DNA of 64,000 nt, from contig PBIN01000014.1 in the NCBI GenBank assembly GCA_002720855.1, positions 124,001 to 188,000 of the forward strand. The letters are read 5' to 3'. A program made the translations under genes and the position numbers. The notes beneath the pieces are model-generated. The model was not told where the DNA came from. It searched no databases and saw nothing but the letters and a program-made list of their open reading frames with translations. Below are positions 45,266 through 54,597 of the stretch, piece by piece (the stretch's first letter is position 1; every line of letters begins with the position of its first letter). This stretch comes from Rhodospirillaceae bacterium. GTDB lineage: Bacteria > Pseudomonadota > Alphaproteobacteria > MPNO01 > UBA2964.

Positions 45266-45354
45266 CGAAAGATCTCCAGATCAACAAAATACGTTTGTAT
45301 ATTTTATCGACCCGATGAAGGCTTCGCTAGCGCGGGCTGTGGATTTGTCGAATG

Positions 45355-45384
45355 AAAAAGGACGGTTCGCTATAACCGCCCTTT
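45355..45384 (-). terminator. Rho-independent terminator after the anti-sigma gene
   Basis: On the minus strand AAAGGGCGGTT (45384-45374) pairs with AACCGTCCTTT (45367-45357), an 11-base stem with one G-T pair and a six-base loop, ending in a run of five T. It lies 66 bases after the anti-sigma stop and separates that transcript from the following large-subunit gene. Confidence 0.75.
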
Positions 45385-45449
45385 GCTCTTACCAGGATTT
45401 TTTGTTTTTAACCCTTCCCGATTAATTGCTTCGATTTCTCGTGCGCTTC

Positions 45450-46226
45450 CTAACGGCCTTGTAAATGGCCATGGACGATTTCGCCGAGTGCGACCAATTT
45501 TTGGCGATCTACTTTGCCGATTAATGCATAGGCGTAAGGCTTTTCAATCCAATAAAATGCTGAAACCCCACGATCTTCAACAATTCGAAAAGAGGTCTCT
45601 TTCTCATTTGCCGCGCTCCGCACATATAGTGTTAGGCGCTTTCGATCTGTGGTCTGAAACATAAACTGTGCAGCGGGTTTGCCATTATCGGCGACCAAAC
45701 GACCGCCCACGAGTTTATATCCTGCAGCATTCAGGTTCGGTGGATTTAAAGTCCGGCCAACGCGTTTCGAGAGCCATCGTACAAGGTGTTTTTCTTCCGC
45801 CTTCGCTTCGACAGCGTGGCGTCTTTCTTTCGTGAAGACGACGTGCGCACTGACGGCCTGGTTAACGAAACCGGTGTTGGCCGCTATTTGTTGAGGGGAT
45901 ACCCGTTCTTTGGCAACCCAGCCGCCGACAGCCCCAGCAGTTAACAGAACGATAGCGGCGGCAGCACGCATCCACGAACTGCTTGTCGGATTTTTGACCG
46001 GTGCGCGCGCGATCAGTTGTGTGAAACGTTCAGGTACGGATTCCGATAGAAAGTCGTTATGAAGTTCCTTGAGGCGATCTCGGTCTTCACGCAATGCTTG
46101 TAATCGTTTTTCCGCATTCGGATTTTCTGCAAGCCATGTAAGCAAAATCTCCTGGCTATCGGCATCGAGTTCGCCGTCCAGGAATGCGTTTAGTTCTGCG
46201 TCACCAAATTTCTTCATATCGCTCAC
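45450..46226 (-). CDS. Membrane anti-sigma factor
   Basis: This is a 258-residue, single-pass protein. The N-terminal cytoplasmic part (about 1-83) has the anti-sigma pattern DAELNAFLDGELDADSQEILLTWLAENP, the membrane helix follows (about 87-107, AAAAIVLLTAGAVGGWVA) and the periplasmic part (about 110-258) has no recognised domain. The zinc-binding HxxxCxxC motif is absent, as in non-ZAS members. The GTG start overlaps the stop of the ECF sigma gene by four bases, the standard arrangement for a cognate pair. Confidence 0.88.
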   Translation of the reverse strand: MSDMKKFGDAELNAFLDGELDADSQEILLTWLAENPNAEKRLQALREDRDRLKELHNDFLSESVPERFTQLIARAPVKNPTSSSWMRAAAAIVLLTAGAVGGWVAKERVSPQQIAANTGFVNQAVSAHVVFTKERRHAVEAKAEEKHLVRWLSKRVGRTLNPPNLNAAGYKLVGGRLVADNGKPAAQFMFQTTDRKRLTLYVRSAANEKETSFRIVEDRGVSAFYWIEKPYAYALIGKVDRQKLVALGEIVHGHLQGR

Positions 46227-46738
46227 GATCCGGATTCCTTTGAATCCTGATCAATACCTTCCATTAATTCTCTCAACCGACTGCGTCCTCTCGCGAGGCG
46301 CGACATGACAGTGCCGACTGGCACATCCAGCACCGATGCCGTTTCCGCGTAGCTAAAACCTTCAACGCCAACCAGTAGCACAACTGCTTTCTGATCCAGG
46401 GTGAGACGTTCGAGAGCTCGTTCCAAATCACGAATCAACAACCTGTCACCCTGTAAAGGAGGAATTGCCCCACGATGACTCTCTGCTACATCGTCAGCAT
46501 TGCCTGAGGATGGTGTCCTCCTTGCCTTAATGACGGCGTTGATATGCAGGTTGTGCATGATCGTAAACAACCAGGCTCGCAAATTAGTCCCCGGCTGAAA
46601 TAAATGAAGGCGTGACAGGGCCCGTTCCAGACTGTCCTGGACCAAATCATCAGCCGCAGTTGCGTCGCGCAGCAGGCTTAATGCGTATCGGCGAAAACGC
46701 GGGACTTCAGCAACAATGTCCTCTTTGATACCAGTCAG
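46223..46738 (-). CDS. ECF-type RNA polymerase sigma factor
   Basis: This is an extracytoplasmic-function sigma factor. Region 2 is clear (ADDLVQDSLERAL, then GTNLRAWLFTIMHN), as is region 4 (LTLDQKAVVLLVGVEGFSYAETASVLDVPVGTVMSRLARGR). The first TTG at 46645 falls inside region 2, so the gene must begin upstream. The frame is open and encodes VAEVPRFRRYALSLLRDATA, the normal start of region 2, but contains no ATG, GTG or TTG between 46645 and the SDR stop. CTG at 46736-46738, nine bases after AGGAG, is the best candidate, giving 171 residues. It lies 29 bases after the SDR gene. Confidence 0.85.
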   Translation of the reverse strand: MTGIKEDIVAEVPRFRRYALSLLRDATAADDLVQDSLERALSRLHLFQPGTNLRAWLFTIMHNLHINAVIKARRTPSSGNADDVAESHRGAIPPLQGDRLLIRDLERALERLTLDQKAVVLLVGVEGFSYAETASVLDVPVGTVMSRLARGRSRLRELMEGIDQDSKESGS

Positions 46739-46767
46739 CGCTCTTGTCTCCTGCTGCCCAAAAAAGC

Positions 46768-47616
46768 CTACTCGGCGTCGCGCAATTCAAAACCGGCGGG
46801 GCGCATCTGTGCCTTTGCCGCATCTGTCGGTTCGATCAAGGTATCCCATTTGTCCGCCTCGAAGCGCTGTCCGGTGAATCCATCTGAGGCGCTTGACGCG
46901 AGCCAAAGGACCGGCGGCCCCATCACTGCGGGATCAGCCGGTTCTTTTCCCGAATGGTGAGTGCCCGACTCTCGCCACTCGGTTGGCATGATATCCGTAT
47001 CCGCGGCACGGCCCGGGATCAAAACATTCGAGGTGATTCCCGTACCCTCAAGATCTTCCGCCCAGATTCTTGTTGCGGATTCCAGCGCCGTCTTGGACGG
47101 GCCATAAGGAAAGAAACCATTGCGCTGCATCGTGCCAATGCTTGTTGTTACATTAACAATGCGGCCCCATTTATTTTTTAGCATATGGGGTACGGCCATT
47201 GCCGCCATGTGAAATGGACCCATCGTATTGGTATCGAATGTCATTTGAACCTGGGCGATATCGGCTTCCCAGAATTTCGTACGATCGGTCATGAAGTTCT
47301 CGCTGAACGGGCGCATGCCCAGTCCCGCATTATTGACAACCATGTCTAATTGCCCAAATCGTTCGAGCGTCGCATCGATGATGCCAAGGCATTCGTCGGC
47401 GCTGCGCAAATCAGCTGCCATCGCATGAACGTCGCCGCCGCTATTGCCGATGACGCCCGCAACATCGGTTTCGATCAGCGGTATATCGTCGGCGATATGA
47501 CTTGGGGCAACGACTTTGGCACCAGCGGCGGTGAGTGCAAGTGTCATGGCGCGTCCCAAGCCCCGGCTGCCTCCGGTAACAATGCAGACTTTTCCGGCGA
47601 TGGTTGGGTCGGACAT
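46768..47616 (-). CDS. Short-chain dehydrogenase/reductase
   Basis: This 282-residue SDR oxidoreductase shows the cofactor motif TGGSRGLGRA (about residues 14-23), the structural VVNNAGLG, the catalytic Ser region NVTTSIGTM and the catalytic YxxxK in YGPSK. It probably uses NAD(P)H on an alcohol or ketone; the substrate is unknown. ATG 47616 has AAGGGGA just upstream; the open frame extends to 47685 but would overlap the preceding large-subunit gene. It lies between that gene and the ECF sigma gene, all on the same strand. Confidence 0.9.
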   Translation of the reverse strand: MSDPTIAGKVCIVTGGSRGLGRAMTLALTAAGAKVVAPSHIADDIPLIETDVAGVIGNSGGDVHAMAADLRSADECLGIIDATLERFGQLDMVVNNAGLGMRPFSENFMTDRTKFWEADIAQVQMTFDTNTMGPFHMAAMAVPHMLKNKWGRIVNVTTSIGTMQRNGFFPYGPSKTALESATRIWAEDLEGTGITSNVLIPGRAADTDIMPTEWRESGTHHSGKEPADPAVMGPPVLWLASSASDGFTGQRFEADKWDTLIEPTDAAKAQMRPAGFELRDAE

Positions 47617-47642
47617 CGTTTTCCCCTTGTTTCGGTTGACGT

Positions 47643-49979
47643 TTAGGCGGCGCGTGTAGCAGTGGCTTCTTGAATCGTTTGCCAAATTCTATGAGGCGTT
47701 GCTGGCATATCGATATGCGTCACCCCCAGCGGTTTGAGGGCGTCGACGACAGCGTTAATTGTTGCAGGTAAAGACCCTGTCGGTCCGGACTCTCCACCCC
47801 CCTTTGCACCTATTAGGTTTGAAGGCGTGGGTATTGGAGCGCTGATAATATCCATAAAACACATACCAGACGCCCGGGGTACGCAATAGTCCATCAAAGA
47901 CCCTGTCACAAGCTGCCCGGTCTCGTCATAGACGATGTCTTCCATCAATGCCTGCCCTACACCCTGAATGATCCCGCCATGCATCTGGGCTTTCAACAGG
48001 AGCGGATTAACAACAGTACCCACGTCATCGACGCATATATAATTGACAATTTCGGTAGTGCCGGTATCGGGATCGATTTCCAGTTCGCAGATTTGAACTC
48101 CAGTAGGCCAGTTCCAGTATTGTGGTGTAAATGTGCCGATCTCGTTGAGACCCGGTTCAATTTCTGCTGGGATAGCCGTTGGGCTGAATGCTGCTGCGGC
48201 AACATCCAAAATGGTCATCGAGCGATCGGTTCCCGCAACTGTAAATACGCCTTCTGCAAACTCAATATCGGTTTCTGCCGCTTCTAAAACGTGTGCAGCA
48301 ATCGTGGTCGCCTTTGCGATTGTCTTGTCGCAGGCAAGCGCTACGGCAGATCCGCCGATAGACATAGATCTCGAATTAAAGGTGCCGCGACCATAGGTAA
48401 CCAAATCGGTATCACCCTGGGCGTAACGGATAATAGATGGGTCAACGCCGAGCTTGTCACAGACAATTTGTTTAAAGACAGTCTCGTGACCTTGGCCGTG
48501 ACTGATCGTTCCCATGATCAAGGTTATTGTGCCCGAAGGATCGAAGCGTACGCTGCTGGACTCCAGATTGGGTGATGATGTCTTTTTTACTGTGTTGGAA
48601 ATCCCCAGCCCGCGCAACATTCCTCGGGTTGCTGCTTCGGAACGCCGGGCTTCAAAATTTTCATAATCGGACGCTTTTAACGCTTTTGTCATATTGCCCG
48701 GAAAATCACCCACGTCGTAGGTAAAGCCAAGCGCGTTGGTCCAGGGCATTTGATCTGGCGTAACGGAATTCTTCTGGCGGATTTCCGCCGGATCAATATC
48801 AAGTTTACGCGCGGCCAAATCCACTAGCCTTTCTAGAACGTAGGCGGCTTCAGGGGCGCCCGCACCGCGGTAGGGGTTGGTCGAGCAGTTATTCGTGAAG
48901 ATTCCGGTGACCTCCACGTGCACCGCCGGCGTTCGATAAATTCCGGCGAGTGTTCCGAGGTTGTTCGTTGGCGGGCGTGGTCCCCTGATCGCAAGATAGG
49001 CCCCCATACTGGCGAGCGTTCTGATTTTTAGCCCCAGGAAATGGCCTTCTTTATCCAGTGCCAAAGCGATATCAGTAATGTTGTCTCGCCCATGCGTGTC
49101 GGACATGAAACCTTCCGAACGGTCACAACGCCATTTCACCGGACGACCCACCAGACGAGAAGCCCAGAGAACCAGGGGGAGTTCGTTGTAAGTACCGCCT
49201 CGCATACCGAAACTGCCACCAACATCACCGGGTATAACGCGGACGCAGGTTTCAGGTATGTTGAAAATCTCGCGGGCGAGCTGATAGCGTAGTGGGTGTG
49301 GATTTTGCAGGCCGGTATATAGCGTGTATCGATCCTGCCGTTCATCGTAATCGCCGAGGCAACCGCGCGGTTCCATCGCGACAGCGGTGACACGATTAAC
49401 AACCATTTTCTGTTGGACGACGTGATCAGCTCGGTCAAATGCGGCCTCAACGGCTGCGGCATCACCTTTCTGCTCAAAAAAAGAAATATTGCTCGGACAG
49501 TCCGGCCAAACGAGGGGCGCTCCCGGCGCAATTGCACCTTCGACATCTGTCACTGATGGCAGAGGCTCGTAGTCAACCTCGATCAATTCACTTGCGTCGC
49601 GGGCCTGGGCCTGTGTTTCGGCAACGACGAAGGCCACATAGTCACCGACGAGGCGGGTTCGGTCTTTGACCAAGGCCGGCCACTTTGGGTGATACATCGG
49701 CGACCCGTCTTTTTGTTTCTTGACGGCATCTTCACAGGGCATGCCACCGTAGTTTTCTTTTGCCCAGTCCTCGCCGGTTAGAACTCGCAATACGCCCGGC
49801 GCTGCCTCTGCTGCCGAAGTGTCTATTGAGCGTATTTCTGCCATTGCAAAGGGAGAGCGCAATACATAGCCCCAGACTTGATGCCGTAAATTGACATCGT
49901 CGAGGAATTCTCCCCCACCAGTAAGGAGTCGTGGGTCTTCCTCTCTCAGCACAGACTGCCCTACGGCGAACTCACCCAT
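47643..49979 (-). CDS. Molybdenum hydroxylase large subunit, CoxL form II-like (copy 2)
   Basis: This 778-residue homologue of the gene at 42932-45265 has the same domain layout. Its N-terminus is VGQSVLREEDPRLLTGGGEF, the active-site loop NPYRGAGAPEA and the catalytic Glu in AKGGGESGPTG. The active-site loop differs from copy 1 (GAPE versus GRPE), so the two paralogues may have different substrates. Again no medium or small subunit genes are adjacent. It is the first gene of a probable SDR-ECF-anti-sigma transcript, and a perfect 17-base inverted repeat lies 33 bases upstream of its start. Confidence 0.9.
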   Translation of the reverse strand: MGEFAVGQSVLREEDPRLLTGGGEFLDDVNLRHQVWGYVLRSPFAMAEIRSIDTSAAEAAPGVLRVLTGEDWAKENYGGMPCEDAVKKQKDGSPMYHPKWPALVKDRTRLVGDYVAFVVAETQAQARDASELIEVDYEPLPSVTDVEGAIAPGAPLVWPDCPSNISFFEQKGDAAAVEAAFDRADHVVQQKMVVNRVTAVAMEPRGCLGDYDERQDRYTLYTGLQNPHPLRYQLAREIFNIPETCVRVIPGDVGGSFGMRGGTYNELPLVLWASRLVGRPVKWRCDRSEGFMSDTHGRDNITDIALALDKEGHFLGLKIRTLASMGAYLAIRGPRPPTNNLGTLAGIYRTPAVHVEVTGIFTNNCSTNPYRGAGAPEAAYVLERLVDLAARKLDIDPAEIRQKNSVTPDQMPWTNALGFTYDVGDFPGNMTKALKASDYENFEARRSEAATRGMLRGLGISNTVKKTSSPNLESSSVRFDPSGTITLIMGTISHGQGHETVFKQIVCDKLGVDPSIIRYAQGDTDLVTYGRGTFNSRSMSIGGSAVALACDKTIAKATTIAAHVLEAAETDIEFAEGVFTVAGTDRSMTILDVAAAAFSPTAIPAEIEPGLNEIGTFTPQYWNWPTGVQICELEIDPDTGTTEIVNYICVDDVGTVVNPLLLKAQMHGGIIQGVGQALMEDIVYDETGQLVTGSLMDYCVPRASGMCFMDIISAPIPTPSNLIGAKGGGESGPTGSLPATINAVVDALKPLGVTHIDMPATPHRIWQTIQEATATRAA

Positions 49980-50011
49980 TTCAATCTTCCATTACGCGTG
50001 TCGCTTCTTGT

Positions 50012-50028
50012 TTCCGATAATATCGGAA
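50012..50028. promoter_or_regulatory. Perfect 7-3-7 inverted repeat upstream of CoxL copy 2
   Basis: TTCCGATAATATCGGAA is a perfect inverted repeat of seven bases around a three-base centre. It lies between the divergent large-subunit gene (start 49979) and MscS gene (start 50171), closer to the former. It could be an operator or a transcript hairpin; there is no T tract for termination. Confidence 0.45.
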
Positions 50029-50170
50029 GCGCAAGATGGCAACAACGTTCTGACAGGCCCTGCGGAATTACAGATTCTTATGAACCGATGGTGTTGCATC
50101 CTTCAAGGGTATTATATGTTATGGCGCTGCACCGCCTTGCGCGGCCCGGTTGTAACTTTAAGATTTGTCG

Positions 50171-52483
50171 ATGAGACGTAAATTTATCCCCTTTGTTTTC
50201 TTGACGATATTCGGTTTCGCGATGGGTCATGCTGGGTTGGCGCTTTCTCAGGCGACTGCCGAACCACCTTCCCAATCAGCGTTAACGGCGCAAGAAGCAG
50301 AACTTCGATCTCTCGTCAAATCGCTCAAAAATGACGATGAAAGGAAAAAGCTGATCGGTCAGCTGGAACTGTTGCTAGCGGCTAAATCGAAAGGGAGCGA
50401 TCAAAAACCCGCTTCATCGGGAATAGGCGCACGCGCAATAGACTTCGTATCAGAACGCATGGAACAGCTTAGCAGCGAGATCGTCGCCGGAACTCGCGCG
50501 ATACTGGATCTCCCCAACATATTTAAGTGGGTATCAGCACAATTCAGTGATCCGCACCACCGAAGCAACTGGTTTGAAATTATATGGAAAGTGATTCTCT
50601 CCATTGCGGTCGGGTTTGCAGTCGAATGGGGTATGAGGATGCTCCTCGCGCGACCGCGGCGTGTGCTTGAGACGAAAGAAATAGACGGATTGTGGGTTCA
50701 GATCACAGCATTGCTGGCGAGAACGGCTTTAGACGTCGTACCCATCATCGGATTCGTCGCTGGCAGCTACGCCGTCTTGTGGCTTGCCGATCCGGGCATT
50801 GTCGCACGGGACGTGATAATTGCTCTTATAGTTGCCAATGTCGCCGTTCGGCTGATCATGGCAGTGGCGCGGATGATTTTGGCACCCGTGGCGGGCTCTT
50901 TGCGTTTGTTGCCAATTAGGGATGTTGATGCCAATTACCTATTTATATGGGTCCGTCGTTTAACGGATGTTTCGGTATATGGCTACGCCTTGGTCCGGGT
51001 ATCGCAGCTTCTCGGCCTGCCTGATGAGGGAGCAGAAACATTCCTCAAGATTGTGGGTCTATTCGTTTCTCTATTGTTGATCGTCTTTATTCTGCAAAAT
51101 CGCCTTTTGGTAGCCGGTTGGCTGCGCGGTTCAACAGAAGCAACCAGCTCAACACAGCTCTTTCGTGGTCGAGTGGCGGATATTTGGCACGTACCTGCCC
51201 TGATCTATGTCATCGCTATGTATGCTGTTTGGGCGCTATCTGTTGAGGATGGTTTCAGCAAACTTTTACAGTCGACCATTTTAACAATCGTAATATTTAT
51301 CGCGGCAAGGCTTATTCTTTCAGCAATAAATCGTGCCTCACACCGCATATTTTCCCTACGGCCTGAAGTGAAACAGCGTTATCCGGGTTTAGAAGTAAGG
51401 GCCAACAGGTACCAGCCTATTGTTGAAAAAGCGACTTCGATTGTTATTGGTGTTGTTGCGACATTTACAATTCTTGAAGCGTGGGGCCTGGATGCTTTTG
51501 ATTGGTTACGGACACCGTTTGGTCAAAGGGTTACTGGCAGTCTGATTACGATTGCATTGTTGTTGGTGATCGCCATTGCGATTTGGGAAATGACCAGTGC
51601 AATTGTTGAGCGTTCTTTGTCTCGCGGGGAAGGCGAGGTGTCCGCGCGAACGCGAACACTGTTGCCCTTGCTGCGGACCGCGATGTTAGTCGTACTCATT
51701 ACCATTGTGGTGATGGTCACGCTGTCGGAGCTTGGACTTAATATTGGGCCCCTGCTTGCCGGGGCCGGAGTGATCGGTCTGGCAATAGGTTTTGGTGCCC
51801 AGACACTGGTGAAGGATATCATTACCGGTTTGTTTATACTGATCGAGGACCATATTTCTGTCGGGGATGTCGTAAAAGTCGGCACCCATGCGGGAACCGT
51901 CGAGAAACTCACCTTGCGGACAATTCAGCTACGCGACGTCGGTGGCACAGTGCATGTTGTGCCTTTCAGTGCAGTGACGACGCTTGAAAATATGACTAAG
52001 GACTTCTCGCGCTATGTGTTCAATGTTGGCGTTGCCTACCGCGAAGATACTGATCATGTCATTGATGTATTGCGCGAACTTGGTGAAGAGCTATTGCAAG
52101 ATGATCAATACAAACCGTTTATTCTAGAACCGTTGGAAATTCTCGGCGTTGATAGTTTTGGTGACAACGCGGTGAACATTAAGGCGCGTATAACAACAGT
52201 GCCGGTCAAACAATGGAGTATTGGACGGGAATTCAATCGTCGTATGAAAAAACGGTTCGATGAGCTCGGTATCGAAATTCCGTTTCCACATCGCACGATT
52301 TACTTTGGTGAAGATTTGTCCGGTAATGCGCCGCCAGCGCGGATTGCCACCATTGACAATGATGCCTATCAGCTGGAACAGAGGAAAAGGCAGGACTACC
52401 AAGACGAAGCTGCTTCCAGGCGGCGTTCAACTGCGACACCAATGCCAGATACTGGTGGTTCAGATGCGCCCGATGGCGATTAA
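50171..52483 (+). CDS. Large MscS-family mechanosensitive channel
   Basis: This 770-residue channel protein starts with a cleavable signal peptide (about residues 1-26, GFAMGHAGLALSQA), then a periplasmic helical region with a Lys/Glu-rich coiled coil, and about ten membrane helices. The MscS core lies at about residues 505-715: the pore helix GLNIGPLLAGAGVIGLAIGFGAQTLVKD (split), then the beta domain FILIEDHISVGDVVKVG and HVVPFSAV. It opens under membrane tension and releases solutes in hypo-osmotic shock. The tail is polar and disordered. An in-frame TTG lies two codons upstream of the ATG used. Confidence 0.93.
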   Translation: MRRKFIPFVFLTIFGFAMGHAGLALSQATAEPPSQSALTAQEAELRSLVKSLKNDDERKKLIGQLELLLAAKSKGSDQKPASSGIGARAIDFVSERMEQLSSEIVAGTRAILDLPNIFKWVSAQFSDPHHRSNWFEIIWKVILSIAVGFAVEWGMRMLLARPRRVLETKEIDGLWVQITALLARTALDVVPIIGFVAGSYAVLWLADPGIVARDVIIALIVANVAVRLIMAVARMILAPVAGSLRLLPIRDVDANYLFIWVRRLTDVSVYGYALVRVSQLLGLPDEGAETFLKIVGLFVSLLLIVFILQNRLLVAGWLRGSTEATSSTQLFRGRVADIWHVPALIYVIAMYAVWALSVEDGFSKLLQSTILTIVIFIAARLILSAINRASHRIFSLRPEVKQRYPGLEVRANRYQPIVEKATSIVIGVVATFTILEAWGLDAFDWLRTPFGQRVTGSLITIALLLVIAIAIWEMTSAIVERSLSRGEGEVSARTRTLLPLLRTAMLVVLITIVVMVTLSELGLNIGPLLAGAGVIGLAIGFGAQTLVKDIITGLFILIEDHISVGDVVKVGTHAGTVEKLTLRTIQLRDVGGTVHVVPFSAVTTLENMTKDFSRYVFNVGVAYREDTDHVIDVLRELGEELLQDDQYKPFILEPLEILGVDSFGDNAVNIKARITTVPVKQWSIGREFNRRMKKRFDELGIEIPFPHRTIYFGEDLSGNAPPARIATIDNDAYQLEQRKRQDYQDEAASRRRSTATPMPDTGGSDAPDGD

Positions 52484-52499
52484 CCTGGTAACGACATAA

Positions 52500-53294
52500 A
52501 TGGGTATTGTTCCCCCTCGCGATATAGGCTCGTTCAATTGGCTTGGCGTTTGGACGCATATCAGCAAGGAAATTCACCGATTTCTTAAGGTAGGTTTGCA
52601 AACGCTCGCAGCGCCTGTTGTCACCACGTTGTTGTTTCTCGCGATCTTTACCTTGGCACTGGGACGCGCCGTTCAGGTGATTGGTGGCGTCCCTTTCGTA
52701 GAATTTTTGGCACCCGGACTGATCATTATGGCGATTATTCAAAATGCCTATGCAAACACGGTCAGCTCGGTAATGATCTCAAAAATCCAGGGCAATATTG
52801 TCGATATGCTGATGCCCCCCTTGTCGCCCGGGGAGTTTATTACCGGTTTTGTATTGGGTGGTGTGGCGCGCGGTGTTCTGGTTGCAATCTGCGTCGGGCT
52901 TGCGATTTGGATTTTTGTGCCACTAAAGATTCACAGTATCTGGCTGATCTTGTTTCACGCTTTTGCGGCTTCGTCCTTGTTGGCGATGATCGGATTACTC
53001 ACGGGAATCATTGCAGAGAAATTTGATCACCAGGCTTCGATAAGCAATTTCATCATAACGCCGCTCTCCTTTTTATCCGGAACTTTCTATTCGATCGAAC
53101 GGTTACCTGAATTTTGGCAATTTGTCGCTCTGGCAAACCCTTTCTTTTATATGATTGATGGTTTCCGTTACGGATTCATCGGCCACGCCGATGCGTCTTT
53201 AATGCTCGGTGCAGCTATCTTGCTCGCCTTAAATGTTGTTTTGTGGTTTGTGTGCTACTGGGCGGTTGCAACCGGTTATAAGCTCAAGAGCTAG
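52500..53294 (+). CDS. ABC-2 type transporter permease
   Basis: This 264-residue inner-membrane protein of the ABC-2 (NodJ/YadH-like) family has about six helices. Family features are FVEFLAPGLIIMAIIQNAY, the cytoplasmic KIQGNIVDMLMPPLSPGEF loop and FLSGTFYSIERLPEFWQFVALANPFFYMIDGFRYGF (split over the last helices). Its ATPase partner is not adjacent. Many alphaproteobacteria keep this permease next to argD-argF-hslO, so the arrangement is normal; the exported molecule is unknown. Confidence 0.92.
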   Translation: MGIVPPRDIGSFNWLGVWTHISKEIHRFLKVGLQTLAAPVVTTLLFLAIFTLALGRAVQVIGGVPFVEFLAPGLIIMAIIQNAYANTVSSVMISKIQGNIVDMLMPPLSPGEFITGFVLGGVARGVLVAICVGLAIWIFVPLKIHSIWLILFHAFAASSLLAMIGLLTGIIAEKFDHQASISNFIITPLSFLSGTFYSIERLPEFWQFVALANPFFYMIDGFRYGFIGHADASLMLGAAILLALNVVLWFVCYWAVATGYKLKS

Positions 53295-53344
53295 CCGCCC
53301 CAGGAATTTACGAATAAAATTTTCGACGGACGTGTCACCAATCG

Positions 53345-53373
53345 TTGACATTCCACAGACTGAAGCCTAATTC
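53345..53373 (+). promoter_or_regulatory. Sigma-70 promoter of argD-argF-hslO
   Basis: TTGACA (53345-53350) is followed after 17 bases by TAATTC (53368-53373), about 52 bases before the argD GTG. The -35 is a perfect match and the -10 keeps T1, A2 and A3-like composition, so this is a credible start for the three-gene operon. Confidence 0.65.
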
Positions 53374-53424
53374 TCGCGCCTTTCGCAGATTTAGCATGCT
53401 TCGCACAGCAGCGGGAGACGAGCA

Positions 53425-54597
53425 GTGACATCTGAGGTAATGCCAAGCTACGGCCGGGCCGATCTCGCCTTCGAACGGGGCGAAGGTGCTCACCTGTTTT
53501 CAACAGATGGAAAACGCTATCTCGACTTTGCCGCAGGCGTTGCCGTAAACGCCCTTGGTCATAACCACCCTCGGCTTGTTCAGGCATTGACAGAGCAGGG
53601 CGCAAAGCTTTGGCATGTATCGAACCTATATAAAATTCCTGAGCAGGAGGAATTGGCCAGCAGGCTCGTCTCAGCAAGTTTTGCGGACACTGCATTCTTT
53701 TGTAATTCCGGCGCCGAGGCAGTTGAGGCCGGATTAAAACTGGTCAGAAAATATCAGGCGGAAACGGGACATCCTGAGCGCTACAGAATTATATCGTTCG
53801 ACAGCAGTTTTCACGGCAGAACACTTTCGACGATCGCGGCGGCCAAAAATGCCGCGCACGTGGCGGGGTTTGGTCCGATGCCGGATGGATTTGACCAGGT
53901 TCCGTTTGGAAATCTCAACGAGCTTCGCAATGCGATTACATCCGAAACGGCTGGCATTATTGTTGAGCCAATTCAAGGTGAAGGCGGTATACGGCCGTCC
54001 AATTCGGAATTCCTTAAAGGGCTTCGAGAGGCATGTGACGAGTTTGGTCTGTTGCTGTTCTTTGATGAAGTTCAAACGGGTATTGGTCGGGCCGGTCAAC
54101 TATTTGCGTATCAGAATTTTGGTCTTGAGCCAGATGTGATGTCGCTTGCCAAGGGTCTCGGCGGCGGTTTCCCGGTAGGTGCTTGTTTGGCAACCGAAAA
54201 AGCCGCGGTGGGTATAACGCCCGGTACGCATGGCAGCACCTTCGGCGGTAATCCGCTGGCAATGGCTGTCGCCAACACAGTCCTGGACGTATTGCAGGAT
54301 GACGGCTTTTTGGCAGGGGTCCGCGAAATGGGCGAACTGCTATTTGCTAGGATGGTCAAGTTTTCCAGCGAAAACCCGGGTGCATTTGAAGATGTTAGAG
54401 GTGCTGGCATGATGATTGGCCTGAAATGCATTCCTCCGGCTGGCGAATTTGTGGCGGCATGCAGGGATGCGGGATTACTCACGGTGCCAGCCGGCGACAA
54501 CGTAATGCGCTTGCTCCCACCGCTCATTATTGATGAAACACATATTGCGGAATGTGTGGAGATAATGGGACAGGCCTGGAAGGCAGTGTCATCATGA
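53425..54597 (+). CDS. argD: Acetylornithine aminotransferase
   Basis: ArgD is a PLP enzyme converting N-acetylglutamate semialdehyde to N-acetylornithine, and can also act in diaminopimelate synthesis. Motifs include [34 protein letters not shown] and the PLP lysine in [14 protein letters not shown] (about residue 241), with TFGGNPLA following. The GTG start at 53425 has GGAG upstream. The last four bases overlap argF. Confidence 0.96.
   Translation: MTSEVMPSYGRADLAFERGEGAHLFSTDGKRYLDFAAGVAVNALGHNHPRLVQALTEQGAKLWHVSNLYKIPEQEELASRLVSASFADTAFFCNSGAEAVEAGLKLVRKYQAETGHPERYRIISFDSSFHGRTLSTIAAAKNAAHVAGFGPMPDGFDQVPFGNLNELRNAITSETAGIIVEPIQGEGGIRPSNSEFLKGLREACDEFGLLLFFDEVQTGIGRAGQLFAYQNFGLEPDVMSLAKGLGGGFPVGACLATEKAAVGITPGTHGSTFGGNPLAMAVANTVLDVLQDDGFLAGVREMGELLFARMVKFSSENPGAFEDVRGAGMMIGLKCIPPAGEFVAACRDAGLLTVPAGDNVMRLLPPLIIDETHIAECVEIMGQAWKAVSS

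Noticed and set aside
45271-45282. GATCT-CC-AGATC palindrome before CoxL copy 1
   Set aside because: It is centred on the GGAG ribosome-binding site with a two-base centre and is easily explained by chance around that site.
42932-49979. True CO dehydrogenase (form I) genes
   Set aside because: Both large subunits read PYRGAG(R/A) at the active-site loop rather than the AYxCSFR of CO-oxidising form I, and coxM and coxS are absent.
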